A DNA stretch of 64,000 nucleotides from Sthenelais limicola (taxonomy: Eukaryota; Annelida; Polychaeta; Phyllodocida; Sigalionidae). Under the pieces are notes generated by a model. The model was not told where the DNA came from. It did no database searches and saw nothing but the letters and a program-made list of their open reading frames with translations. Position 1 is the stretch's first letter; each line of letters begins with the position of its first letter. Shown here piece by piece: positions 9,474 through 18,503 of this stretch. The translations under genes were made by a program, and so were the position numbers. The stretch spans positions 12,088,119-12,152,118 of the forward strand of contig OW804099.1 in the NCBI GenBank assembly GCA_942159475.1, written 5' to 3'.

Positions 9474-10077
9474 TGTAAAGAATTGCAATTCTTGCGAGCG
9501 GAATTTACCCATAGAGTGGCCGTCCCCCCTCCCCCTCTTCCCCCCCTCCCCTCCGCCTGGGCCTCGACCGCCACGCGGGACCTGGGTGGAGCGGGGGAGA
9601 GCGGGGCACTGGACATCTGTTGTTATGTGTCTACCTGTTTGATTGTCTTGGCAACCGAAATAGCATCGCCAATTGTTCTCCGGCGTGACTCTCATTACGG
9701 GGTGGGGGGAAGGGACTGGGGGAGGGAGGGGACGCTACATGCTTGGGTCAGGGATAATGGGAGGGGAGGGGGGGTTGAGGGCAAGGGATCCTCCGCGCAG
9801 GCGCACAGCGCATGGCCTTGGCGTGGGAGAGCGCTGGGGGTCATGATCATGTGGAGGAGGATCCCCCTCAGCCAATCATAAGGGTGGATCGCCGGGAGCG
9901 CACTTTGCTATACCCATTTTGATGCTAATGAATAATTAACGTGTGACTATAAATAAAGAGGACAGAGTAAGCTTGGACACACCTTGCTGCCTGGCCGAAG
10001 ACTACTATCATCCGACTTCTCTGACTTCATCATTTTGCATACCGAATCTCTGGGCAAATTGCCATTGCATTCTCACA
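9474..10077 (+). repeat. 3' LTR
   Basis: 604 bp, same ends and apparently same sequence as 797-1400. The TATAAATAAA decamer lies at 9948-9957. Purine-rich DNA follows directly at 10078. Confidence 0.95.
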
Positions 10078-10835
10078 AGAGAGCAGAGAGAAATATGAGA
10101 GAGGGGAGCTCTAGAGAGGGGAGAGAAGGAGGGAGAGGAGGGAGGGCGAGCGAGAAAGGAGAGAAACAGGGGATAGAGAGGAGGGAGAGAGAAGAGAGAG
10201 AGGAAGACAGAAGGGAAGGGAGGAAAGTGTAGAGGGAGGAGGGCGAGAGAAGGGAAAGAGGAGAGAGGAGGAAGAGAGAAGGAAAGAGAGGAGCAAGTGA
10301 TGATTGTAGAGTGAGGAGAGAGAGAGAGGGAGAGAGGATAGAGAGGGAGAGAGGAGAGAAGGAAAGAGAGGAGAAAGAGGAGAGTCTAAAGAGAGGAGGG
10401 ATAGAGGAGAGAGAGGGAGAGAGAAGGAAAGAGAGGAGAGTAGAGAGAGGAAGGAGAGAGAGGGAGAGAGAAGGAAAGAGAGGAGAGTGTAGAGAGAGGA
10501 AGGAGAGAGAGGAAGAGAGAAGGAAAGAGAGGAGAGTGTAGAGAGAGGAAGGAGAGAGAGGGAGAGAGAAGGAGAGAGAAGGAGAGAGAGGAGAGTGTAG
10601 AGAGAGGAAGGAGAGAGAGGGAGAGTGTGAGAGAGGAGAGTGTAGAGAGAGGAAGGAGAGAGAGGGAGAGTGTGAGAGAGGAGAGTGTAGAGAGAGGAAG
10701 GAGAGAGAGGGAGCGAGAAGGAGAGAGAGGAGAGTGTAGAGAGAGGAAGGAGAGAGAGGGAGAGTGTGAGAGAGGAGAGTGTAGAGAGAGGAAGGAGAGA
10801 GAGGGAGAGTGTAAAGAGAGTGATTGAGAGATGAT
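10078..10835. repeat. Polypurine tract, right flank of the LTR element
   Basis: GA/GGA-rich DNA with a loosely repeated motif of ~50 bp containing GAGAGTGTAGAGAGAGGAAG (several copies from about 10480 to 10810). The short open frames in it are compositional artefacts. Confidence 0.9.
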
Positions 10836-11101
10836 GAAGGTAGAGGTAATGGTGTATTAGCTACATGTGTTGGTCAGGGCAGGTGTGAGTGTGTCTATGT
10901 ACACATGGGTTGTGTCCACAAGCATCCATTACTCCCGCACCCCTAATGGACGCCGCAGAGGGCAGGCCACTGGTACACGTGCGCACGTCCCTCTCCCCAC
11001 CACTGGTGGACAAAGCTGGACATGTCACACACACAGCCCCTCTCACACTTATGTCACATCCATCAGTAATATTACTCACATGTTATTCTCACATAGGAGT
11101 T
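10836..11101. other. Unassigned spacer
   Basis: Complex sequence without recognisable coding, RNA or repeat signal. Confidence 0.4.
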
Positions 11102-11336
11102 GGGTTAAATTTTCAGAAAATGTACAATTGGCAGCTGTACACATTTCGAAAACTCTGCTAAATTTGGCTGAAAAATTATGAATACCAGGTACATCCAAGT
11201 ATATTTGGTATCCTGTTGATTTAAAGTATCTGTTTTGTTATGCTAAACTGCATTTTGAAGCTTATTTCTCTCTTAAATATGGGTTATTTGAGAGAACTAC
11301 TGAAGGCGAATTGTACATTTTCTGAAGATCTGACTC
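11102..11336 (+). mobile_element. MITE family 1, copy A
   Basis: About 235 bp with terminal inverted repeats built on TCAGAAAATGTACAATT and AATTGTACATTTTCTGA. Other copies lie at 43004-43238, 44636-44859 (inverted) and 51243-51478, and the interiors align along their length. No coding capacity, so a non-autonomous DNA element is the simplest reading. It ends 4 bp before the tRNA-like array. Confidence 0.85.
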
Positions 11337-11340
11337 ATTT

Positions 11341-11410
11341 AGGGCAGTAATCAAACCCACACCTCTCTATTACATGTCTGGTGCTCTACCATCTGAACTA
11401 CCAGGACTGC
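11341..11410 (-). pseudogene. tRNA-like sequence (Lys/Thr-like), array edge
   Basis: Read on the minus strand: a seven-base acceptor-like stretch, TAGTTCAGATGGTAGAGCA (box A and D arm), an anticodon-arm-like segment with loop CATGTAA, then GGTTTGATTAC, a good match to the box B consensus. Anticodon and acceptor stems do not close, so it is a tRNA-derived pseudogene or SINE head. It is the only unit of the adjoining array that keeps box B. Confidence 0.7.
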
Positions 11411-12270
11411 CTTGTCTCACTACCTCTGTACCACAACCTCCCTATTACATGTCTGGTGCTCTACCACCTGAGCTACCAGGACTGCCTTGTCTCACTACCT
11501 CTGTACCACAACCTCCCTATTACATGTCTGGTGCTCTACCACCTGAGCTACCAGGACTGCCTTGTCTCACTACCTCTGTACCACAACCTCCCTATTACAT
11601 GTCTGGTGCTCTACCATCTGAGCTACCAGGACTGCCTTGTCTCACTACCTCTGTACCACAACCTCCCTATTACATGTCTGGTGCTCTACCACCTGAGCTA
11701 CCAGGGCTGCCTTGTCTCACTACCTCTGTACCACAACCTCCCTATTACATGTCTGGTGCTCTACCATCTGAGCTACCAGGGCTGCCTTGTCTCACTACCT
11801 CTGTACCACAACCTCCCTATTACATGTCTGGTGCTCTACCACCTGAGCTACCAGGGCTGCCTTGTCTCAATACCTCTGTACCACAACCTCCCTATTACAT
11901 GTCTGGTGCTCTACCATCTGAGCTACCAGGACTGCCTTGTCTCACTACCTCTGTACCACAACCTCCCTATTACATGTCTGGTGCTCTACCACCTGAGCTA
12001 CCAGGGCTGCCTTGTCTCAATACCTCTGTACCACAACCTCCCTATTACATGTCTGGTGCTCTACCACCTGAGCTACCAGGGCTGCCTTGTCTCACTACCT
12101 CTGTACCACAACCTCCCTATTACATGTCTGGTGCTCTACCACCTGAGCTACCAGGGCTGCCTTGTCTCACTACCTCTGTACCACAACCTCCCTATTACAT
12201 GTCTGGTGCTCTACCACCTGAGCTACCAGGGCTGCCTTGTCTCACTACCTCTGTACCACAACCTCCCCCG
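11371..12270 (-). repeat. 12 x 75-bp tandem array of tRNA-like units
   Basis: Twelve near-identical 75-bp units, one tRNA length each. On the minus strand every unit carries TAGCTCAGGTGGTAGAGCA, a canonical D arm/box A, and an anticodon-arm-like segment, but box B is replaced. The unit is a multiple of three without stops in several frames, so a 302-residue repeat ORF appears on the plus strand; I treat it as fortuitous. Unit variants (CCATCT/CCACCT, GGACTG/GGGCTG, CACTACC/CAATACC) are interspersed, suggesting unequal exchange. Confidence 0.9.
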
Positions 12271-12596
12271 ATGATCAGCTGACAACCAACGCACTACAGG
12301 CTGAGTTGAAAATCCTTAGTGATAGTAACACAGTCGATGTTGGAAAGTTAGCGGCCTCCATAGATGATCTGAAAGAGTTTACTGACTCTAAAATGGATTC
12401 TCTCCACCGTGAAGTAGTAGATAGTGGTTTTCCTTCCATCATGGGAAACTCTCAGCATCCACGTCGTACAGTGCCTATGCGATACCAAGGCCCGCCGCCA
12501 TGGCATAACAGGCCGCCTATGCAGCGAGGAGGCCCGCCAACAAGGCCCCCCCCCGCAGCCACACCAGTCTCGGCCTGCTCAGTCGAAGGTACGTAA
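12267..12596 (+). CDS. LINE ORF1, N-terminal segment (truncated, frameshifted)
   Basis: The frame gives a helical, charged segment (QLTTNALQAELKILSDSN ... SIDDLKEFTDSKMDSLHREV), likely a coiled coil, followed by a proline/arginine-rich linker. It stops at 12594-12596. The next domain continues in the frame starting at 12424, and the switch coincides with a run of nine Cs (12546-12554), pointing to a one-base indel there, an assembly error, or a frameshift site. The natural start codon is lost with the 5' truncation. Confidence 0.65.
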   Translation, partial: PDDQLTTNALQAELKILSDSNTVDVGKLAASIDDLKEFTDSKMDSLHREVVDSGFPSIMGNSQHPRRTVPMRYQGPPPWHNRPPMQRGGPPTRPPPAATPVSACSVEGT

Positions 12597-13527
12597 ATTG
12601 GTAGTACTTGACAACATTGCTGAGTTGGGGAATGATGACATCGTCGCTACTGTACAATCCATTTGTAAGAACTTAGACCCAAACTTTGACACCAAGGAGT
12701 TGGTAGCTGTTTATAGAATCGGCCAACTTAGTGATCCAATCATACGGCCAGTTTTTGTGAGTTCTACTTCCGAGAAGATAATTTCCACAATAGTCAATAA
12801 TATTCCAGCAATCAGACGATCTGATAGACGCTTCGCCACTATTGAAGTAAATCAGCAAGGTCTCCGTGTTCCCTCGCACGAGTTTAATCTTTTGAGGGAC
12901 TGTCAACACTTGTTGCGATTGAAAGGTACCAAATCTGAACTTAGGGGTAGCCATCCGCAATCCTATGCCGTCAGAGACCTCAATGATCTACAAGAAGGTT
13001 GTAGGCCTGAAGATGCTAGGTCTGTGTTAGTCGATGATGGTGCAGGATTCGGATTTAGAAGCGAACACTGCTTCCTTTCAAATTTCCACCCGGCAGAGAT
13101 TGTCCACGAGGAAAAGGTATATAGGTCAGTGGAGCATGCCTTCCAGGCCAGTAAGGCAGAGTTTCTAGGTCGAGCGGAGTTTGCCGAAGAGCTCCGACTC
13201 CGCCCGAATCCTTACGACGTGAAGCGCAAAGCAAGACAAAATCTGAAACCTAACGAGGAATGGCTCAAAAAGGAACAACAAGTCCTGGAAGAACTGATGA
13301 GAAAAAAGTTCGACCAAAATGAGGAGTTGAAAAAGAAATTGTCTGAATTGCCCCACGCCACGCTGTACGAGATGACGTCTGACAGGAAGTGGGCAACTGG
13401 CGCAAACTTGCCTAGGATTATCGATCGCCAAGGTCGTAGATCCACATTGTTGTCGAGCAGTTTCTCCGGGAAAAACATCTGTGGAATCTTATTGAGTCAA
13501 ATCAAGAAAGACATAGGTCCAATCTAA
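12424..13527 (+). CDS. LINE ORF1 protein: RRM-like domain plus NADAR (YbiA-like) domain
   Basis: 367 residues as framed; roughly the first 41 are likely read out of frame relative to the preceding segment. Residues ~55-155 resemble the RRM-like core of LINE ORF1 proteins (KVRKLVVLDNI ... VYRIG ... RPVFVSS ... RRFATIEVNQQG). Residues ~208-330 fit the NADAR/YbiA family: LSNFHP (218-223), VYRSVEHAFQASKA (232-245), an alternating K/R segment to W280, MRKKFDQN (292-299), LYE (314-316) and D320-x2-W323 followed by TG. Known NADAR proteins are N-glycosidases acting on riboflavin intermediates or on ADP-ribosylated guanine. The key motif residues are kept, so activity is plausible but unproven. The next ORF begins 101 bp downstream. 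Confidence 0.8.
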   Translation: MVFLPSWETLSIHVVQCLCDTKARRHGITGRLCSEEARQQGPPPQPHQSRPAQSKVRKLVVLDNIAELGNDDIVATVQSICKNLDPNFDTKELVAVYRIGQLSDPIIRPVFVSSTSEKIISTIVNNIPAIRRSDRRFATIEVNQQGLRVPSHEFNLLRDCQHLLRLKGTKSELRGSHPQSYAVRDLNDLQEGCRPEDARSVLVDDGAGFGFRSEHCFLSNFHPAEIVHEEKVYRSVEHAFQASKAEFLGRAEFAEELRLRPNPYDVKRKARQNLKPNEEWLKKEQQVLEELMRKKFDQNEELKKKLSELPHATLYEMTSDRKWATGANLPRIIDRQGRRSTLLSSSFSGKNICGILLSQIKKDIGPI

Positions 13528-13628
13528 CTTCCTCTTAGCTCATGGGGTAGGTGATCCTCGATACCAACCACAAAAACATTGATCCACGCTTAAATCTGTT
13601 CTAGTGCCCTATCATCGCCCATGTAAAC

Positions 13629-14315
13629 ATGGAGTCGATAATGCTTGTTGGTGATTCGAGAGCTGGGTCTCTCGGCCCCTCTCTTCGCCGAAGTCTGGAA
13701 GCTGATGTCCAAATTACCATCTCCTCATGTCCCGGAGCTACGATTCTGCAATCAGTTCAGCTATCTACCGGAAAAATGCACCCCTGCGCACCAAAACAAA
13801 TCTTTGTTTTATCTGGTTTATGTAACCTTACTGTTAAAGATCGCACCACCGGTAAGGTAACACTTCACTACCTTAAAGATGATGAGATGGGGGATCATCT
13901 GCTGAGAGATCTCCAGAGTTCGCATGACTACATTCAAGCTCATTCTCAACGTCACACCAATGTCTCATTCGCTCCAGTCACTGGCATGTGTATCGGACGG
14001 TACAACGCGAGAAGGGATATTCAAAGAGGTGTCATAGATCCTGACTTAGTTCCTGTCGACGACCATCAAGACCTCTTAAACTCTCAAGTTGTAGCTGCAA
14101 TAAATATTATTAGAGACTTCAATGACAGTAACCGCGAAAGAACACCATGGACTCAGAGATTAATCCACCGTTATCATCCGCGAAATAAATCGATCACTCA
14201 TAACTATAGACACATGTCGCAAGATGGTTGCCATCTATCACCAGCCCTGCAGGACTTTTGGTCTAATGCCATACTTAAAACTTTTTCCAGAAATATTTCT
14301 TCAAATAATAACTAA
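13629..14315 (+). CDS. LINE-encoded SGNH/GDSL-type hydrolase
   Basis: 228 residues. Block I is VGDSRAG (GDS at 8-10, candidate nucleophile Ser10), a CPGAT segment could supply the block II glycine, SGLCNLT supplies the block III asparagine, and DGCHLS gives D199-x-x-H202 of block V. All four SGNH blocks are therefore visible. Esterase/SGNH domains are known from ORF1 of CR1-group LINEs; here the domain sits in a free-standing ORF between ORF1 and EN-RT and in a different frame from ORF1. Substrate unknown; deacylation of lipid or sugar is the family norm. The ATG follows a stop-rich 101-bp gap, so separate translation (reinitiation or internal entry) would be required. Confidence 0.8.
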   Translation: MESIMLVGDSRAGSLGPSLRRSLEADVQITISSCPGATILQSVQLSTGKMHPCAPKQIFVLSGLCNLTVKDRTTGKVTLHYLKDDEMGDHLLRDLQSSHDYIQAHSQRHTNVSFAPVTGMCIGRYNARRDIQRGVIDPDLVPVDDHQDLLNSQVVAAINIIRDFNDSNRERTPWTQRLIHRYHPRNKSITHNYRHMSQDGCHLSPALQDFWSNAILKTFSRNISSNNN

Positions 14316-15599
14316 TTATCATGTATTGCTTCTAAAAATTCTAAAACTGTGCCAGACTATTGGACGGATAATTTACTGCGACTGCTCTTAAGATAACATA
14401 AATTTCCTAGTCAAGAATATTTGTCATCCATATAACATCTTGGTACTATTTCTCTCTACCTACATTGCTTATTGCTATTGTCAATGTTGCCTCTCTTACA
14501 ATCGGTGATGATACTCTTTGTCTACTATTGGTAAACAAGCCTATGGGCGTTCACATAACTGTTAACTGTTCATTATCTTATGCACTCTAATAAGGGAAAC
14601 TTCTTTGCGGTCTGGAGGAGATATCGACTACCCCTCTGCTGATCTTTAACTGTCACTTGGTTAGGGCGTTATCGTTGGCATGTCTACTCCTTGTCTCCTC
14701 CAATCAGTATAGAACTACTCTTCCCCTGAATCAACTAAAACTTCTATAAATTACTCTGATTATTATGAATATTGTCTACTATGTAGTTGACTCTGGTCAT
14801 TGTGAATATTATTAACTATGTTATTTTGATCTATGAAATGCAGTTGACTCTGGTCATTGTGAATATTATTAACTATGTTATTCTGATCTATGAAATGCAC
14901 CTTTACATTTACAACAGGGAAGCTTCTCATGCAATCTGGAGTGGATCACAACTGCACCCTGCTCCTCGAGAACTGTCACTTCGTTAGGGCGTTCTCTTTT
15001 TCTTTAGCAGATGTTGTCCTGGTCTCCTCCAGTTGTAAAGAGGTTAGTCCTCACCTGACCATCTAGATGTTATTAATTGAATCTGAATTACAATATATTT
15101 AATCAACTTTCATTATGAACTATATGTGCATATTGATATAAATGTTAGTGCCATTGCTGACTGAGCTATCTACCTATTGGATCAATGTGGATCAATGTAC
15201 TATAATATACACGCTAGTGTAATAGCATATAATCCCAGTTGCTATTTACCTTTAACTGTTGTTAATGAATCTAACTGTATTCGTTCAATTTCACCTACCC
15301 TTGTGTATATAAATTGTATATTAACTGGACTCAGCAGATCTTTCTAGAAAATGAAATGGATTTTTCTGTCCCCCTTATGACTTGACGGGATAACTTCGTT
15401 AGTGCCCTCTCTCTTCTCTCAGGGCTTCAGAGCCATCCATCTTCATCCAATTCTGCCTTATTGTCCATCTACATCCTTATTAATTCTGTAAATATGTTAT
15501 TACTTATCATGGTCATCTCATCATAAATATATGTACTCGTATCTTATGTAAGTGTCCCGACCCTTGCAATCTGCACCATACCCTACTTCATAACAACCG
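14316..15599 (+). other. Long inter-ORF noncoding region of the LINE
   Basis: 1.28 kb without a domain-bearing ORF. It has a 57-bp direct duplication (14787-14843 and 14844-14900, TTGACTCTGGTCATTGTG...) and a looser ~320-bp duplication linking about 14595-14720 with 14918-15040 (shared GTTAGGGCGTT and GTCTCCTCCA). Possibly a leader for the EN-RT ORF; otherwise unexplained. Confidence 0.6.
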
Positions 15600-18503
15600 A
15601 TGGAGTCAGGGCTTGGCACCACTACCCTAAACTCTTTTGAAGAGCTATCTTCTCTCAAAGGCATCAAACTGGTTTCATGGAACATCAGGAGTCTGTTTAA
15701 ACACTTTGACCAGATTGAATTACTTACAAATGATGCCAGTATTGATGTCATATGTTTTTGTGAGACCTGGTTAAATAATACTATCCATGATAATATGGTA
15801 CATCTTCCAGGTTACAGCCTATTCAGGCAGGATCGATCAGTTCGGAGAAGAGGAGGTGGTCTATGTATGTACCTTAATAATAATCTAGTAGTGGATTGTG
15901 AACTATATAAAAACTTGAATATCTCTAATAATGACATAGAGGCGCAAGTCGTCCAAATCAAAAAAGGGTTTAATAAGAAAAGCACCTTAGTAAACTTGTA
16001 TAGGCCACCTAGTGGCAACACCAGAATTTTCATGGATTCCTTACAAAATCTGTTGTCTCAAGTTGACATGTCTTCTGATTTATACCTAATGGGTGATTTC
16101 AATTTGGACTACAACACGATGACTACATCAAAATCTTCCTTATCCACTGAACTTAGAAATCTCTTAAGTACATATTCCCTCAACCAATACATTAAAAGAC
16201 CCACCAGATCCACTATAAAATCAAGTACAACTATTGACCACCTCTACTCCAACGCGTCCTATATGTCTGAAGCAGGTGTTATTGATATCAGTGTATCCGA
16301 TCACTTTCCGATTTTTGCAGTTCGAAAGAAGCCGAGAAACAGGTACCAAACTGAAACTTTCTGGGCAAGAAACACGAAACATCTTGACAAGAGGGTGCTA
16401 AATGAAATATTACTTAATTTGGACTGGAGTACTTTTTACAACAGCTCAAATCCAGATCATTGCTGGACCTCTCTTCTTGACAATATAAATAAATACTTGG
16501 ACAGGATGTGTCCCCTTAAAGAATTTAGAAGAGTACGCACGAAACCAAAATGGATGTCAGAAGACCTCATAGTCACAATGAATGAAAGAGACAGGCTCTT
16601 TAGGTTGGCAAAGAAAAACAAAGATCAAAATTTATTAATACAAGCAAAGAAGCTTAGGAATAAGGCTACTCGTGACTGTAAAGCGGCAAAAGCCATGTTT
16701 ATTAAATCAAATCTCGAATTCTGCGACAAAAATCCCAAGAAATACTGGGAATTTCTGAGGCCGATTATAAACCCTGGAAAGGCTAAAAAGTCTGAAACAA
16801 TTTCACTGGAGGAAAACAATTTAATGTTGGATCCCTCTGAAGTTCCGAATGCGTTTAATGACTTCTTTTTAAATGTAGGCCCTAATCTTGCCAACAAAAT
16901 CCCGCAAAGCCCTGTTAACCCTCTTTCTTATTTAAATGTATCATCTCCCTCGATAATACCTGTTTTTCGGTTTTCTGAGGTCACTCCAAGGGAAGTCTTT
17001 CGGATTATCTCTGATATCGATGTCACTAAGAACTCAGGGATCGAAAATCTACCATCTAAGATCCTTAAGTCATGCTTACTATCACTCCATCATCAATTCA
17101 CCCATGTCATAAACTTATCACTGTTGTTAGGTAGAATTCCGTCCATGTTCAAGGTTGCTAAGGTTACTCCGCTTTATAAAGCGGGTAGCAAAATGTCCAG
17201 TAATAATTACAGGCCCATCTCCTGTATCTGTCTTCTAGCGAAAGTTCTAGAAAAAGTGGTCCAGGTCCAAATTACAAATCACTTTGAAATTAATAATCTC
17301 TTTAGTAATGCACAATACGGTTTCAGGGCTAACCGTTCAATACAACAAGCCCAAACCGAATTTCTTCAAAATGTCTATACAAATCTAAATAACAAACTTC
17401 TAAATAAAACAGTATTTCTTGACTTTAGCAAGGCATTTGATACCGTGCACCACAAAATATTACTAGACAAACTTTCTGCCTACGGTATACAGGGGATGGA
17501 GCAACTTTGGTTTTATAATTATCTCACTGAAAGAAAACAATATGTTCGAGTAAACGGAATGAATTCGAAAGAAGGCACTGTTACATATGGGGTACCGCAA
17601 GGCACGATTCTCGGCCCCATTTTATTCACCATTTATATAAATGACCTCCATTCTATTATTGAAAAGACTCATCTACAACATTATGCTGATGACACCGTTC
17701 TATATTGTCACAACCAAAATGTCACTCAGCTATATCAAAACTTACAATATGATCTAGATAAGGTTTATGAATGGTGTTCCATAAATAAGCTATCTTTGAA
17801 TGTTACCAAATGCAAAGCAATGTCTTTCGCCTTCAGCTACACGGCTAAGAGAAAATCCTCTGACCCTTCTCTTCATCTCTCTCTAGGTCGTCAATCACTT
17901 GATCAAGTGCAAAATTACAAATATCTTGGCTTTACGCTAGATGAACTTCTAACCTTCAAGACACATACTCAGAACACATTAAATCTGGTTTCTGTGAAAA
18001 TAGGTTTATTATATAGAGCCCGGAACTCGCTTACTTCAAAGGTCAAGCATGATCTTTATAAAATGGCTGTTCTTCCAAATTTAGACTTCTGTGATTTCAT
18101 TTACGATTCGGCCCCCAAAACTTTGTTACAAAAATTGCAATCTCAACAAAATCGTGCTCTCCGGATTATCTTCAATAAACATAAATTTGATAATGTAGAT
18201 CATGAACACAAGCTATTGAATGTTTGGCCTTTGCAGCAACGCAGAGACAAACACATACTAGACATGGCTTTTTACCTCTCCCAGAAACCTAGTAACATTG
18301 ATAATAGGAAACTCCCAACTCGAAGCCATCCTGAAGGCAGGAAGAACTTAATAGTTTTACCTTCGAATTCCTCAAAACTCACCAATTCACTTATTTATAA
18401 ATGTCAACTTAGGTGGAATGACCTAAATACAGTTGCTCATAAAATACCTGATGGACCAACTTTCAAGCGTTACACAGAGAAACTGCTATACCCTTTTAAC
18501 TAG
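15600..18503 (+). CDS. LINE endonuclease/reverse transcriptase
   Basis: 967 residues, uninterrupted. The N-terminal apurinic/apyrimidinic-type endonuclease shows SWNIRSL (~27), CETWL (~55), GDFNLD (~164) and SDHFPIF with D234-H235. The reverse transcriptase shows the YGFR region, LDFSKAFDTV with D608, YGVPQGTILGP and YADD at 695-698. The C-terminal region ends with a conserved RSHPEGRKNL ... YKCQLRWNDL segment that recurs as remnants at about 26.5, 31.3 and 36.3 kb. It would nick target DNA and reverse-transcribe the LINE RNA in place. All recognisable catalytic residues are intact. ATG choice is the first in frame and leaves the endonuclease complete. Confidence 0.95.
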   Translation: MESGLGTTTLNSFEELSSLKGIKLVSWNIRSLFKHFDQIELLTNDASIDVICFCETWLNNTIHDNMVHLPGYSLFRQDRSVRRRGGGLCMYLNNNLVVDCELYKNLNISNNDIEAQVVQIKKGFNKKSTLVNLYRPPSGNTRIFMDSLQNLLSQVDMSSDLYLMGDFNLDYNTMTTSKSSLSTELRNLLSTYSLNQYIKRPTRSTIKSSTTIDHLYSNASYMSEAGVIDISVSDHFPIFAVRKKPRNRYQTETFWARNTKHLDKRVLNEILLNLDWSTFYNSSNPDHCWTSLLDNINKYLDRMCPLKEFRRVRTKPKWMSEDLIVTMNERDRLFRLAKKNKDQNLLIQAKKLRNKATRDCKAAKAMFIKSNLEFCDKNPKKYWEFLRPIINPGKAKKSETISLEENNLMLDPSEVPNAFNDFFLNVGPNLANKIPQSPVNPLSYLNVSSPSIIPVFRFSEVTPREVFRIISDIDVTKNSGIENLPSKILKSCLLSLHHQFTHVINLSLLLGRIPSMFKVAKVTPLYKAGSKMSSNNYRPISCICLLAKVLEKVVQVQITNHFEINNLFSNAQYGFRANRSIQQAQTEFLQNVYTNLNNKLLNKTVFLDFSKAFDTVHHKILLDKLSAYGIQGMEQLWFYNYLTERKQYVRVNGMNSKEGTVTYGVPQGTILGPILFTIYINDLHSIIEKTHLQHYADDTVLYCHNQNVTQLYQNLQYDLDKVYEWCSINKLSLNVTKCKAMSFAFSYTAKRKSSDPSLHLSLGRQSLDQVQNYKYLGFTLDELLTFKTHTQNTLNLVSVKIGLLYRARNSLTSKVKHDLYKMAVLPNLDFCDFIYDSAPKTLLQKLQSQQNRALRIIFNKHKFDNVDHEHKLLNVWPLQQRRDKHILDMAFYLSQKPSNIDNRKLPTRSHPEGRKNLIVLPSNSSKLTNSLIYKCQLRWNDLNTVAHKIPDGPTFKRYTEKLLYPFN

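Larger units (their letters stand above)
797..10077 (+). mobile_element. Complete env-bearing Ty3/gypsy-type LTR retrotransposon
   Basis: A 9,281-bp element with 604-bp direct LTRs (797-1400 and 9474-10077) starting TG and ending CA, a primer-binding-site candidate one base inside the 5' LTR, and three long open frames in gag-pol-env order. Pol has the order protease, RT, RNase H, zinc finger, integrase, which is Ty3/gypsy-retrovirus order. The flanks repeat AGAGAG (791-796 and 10078-10083), so a 4- or 6-bp target duplication is possible but cannot be resolved in GA-rich DNA. The LTRs look identical by eye and no ORF is broken, so the copy is probably young. The env gene resembles the errantivirus/baculovirus F type rather than a vertebrate retroviral Env; this is motif inference, not a search. 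Confidence 0.95.

Noticed and set aside
11374..12282. 302-residue ORF with a 25-residue repeat (MSGALPPELPGLPCL...)
   Set aside because: The unit is 75 bp and lacks stops in more than one frame, and the opposite strand is tRNA-like; the open frame is explained by repetition, not by coding.
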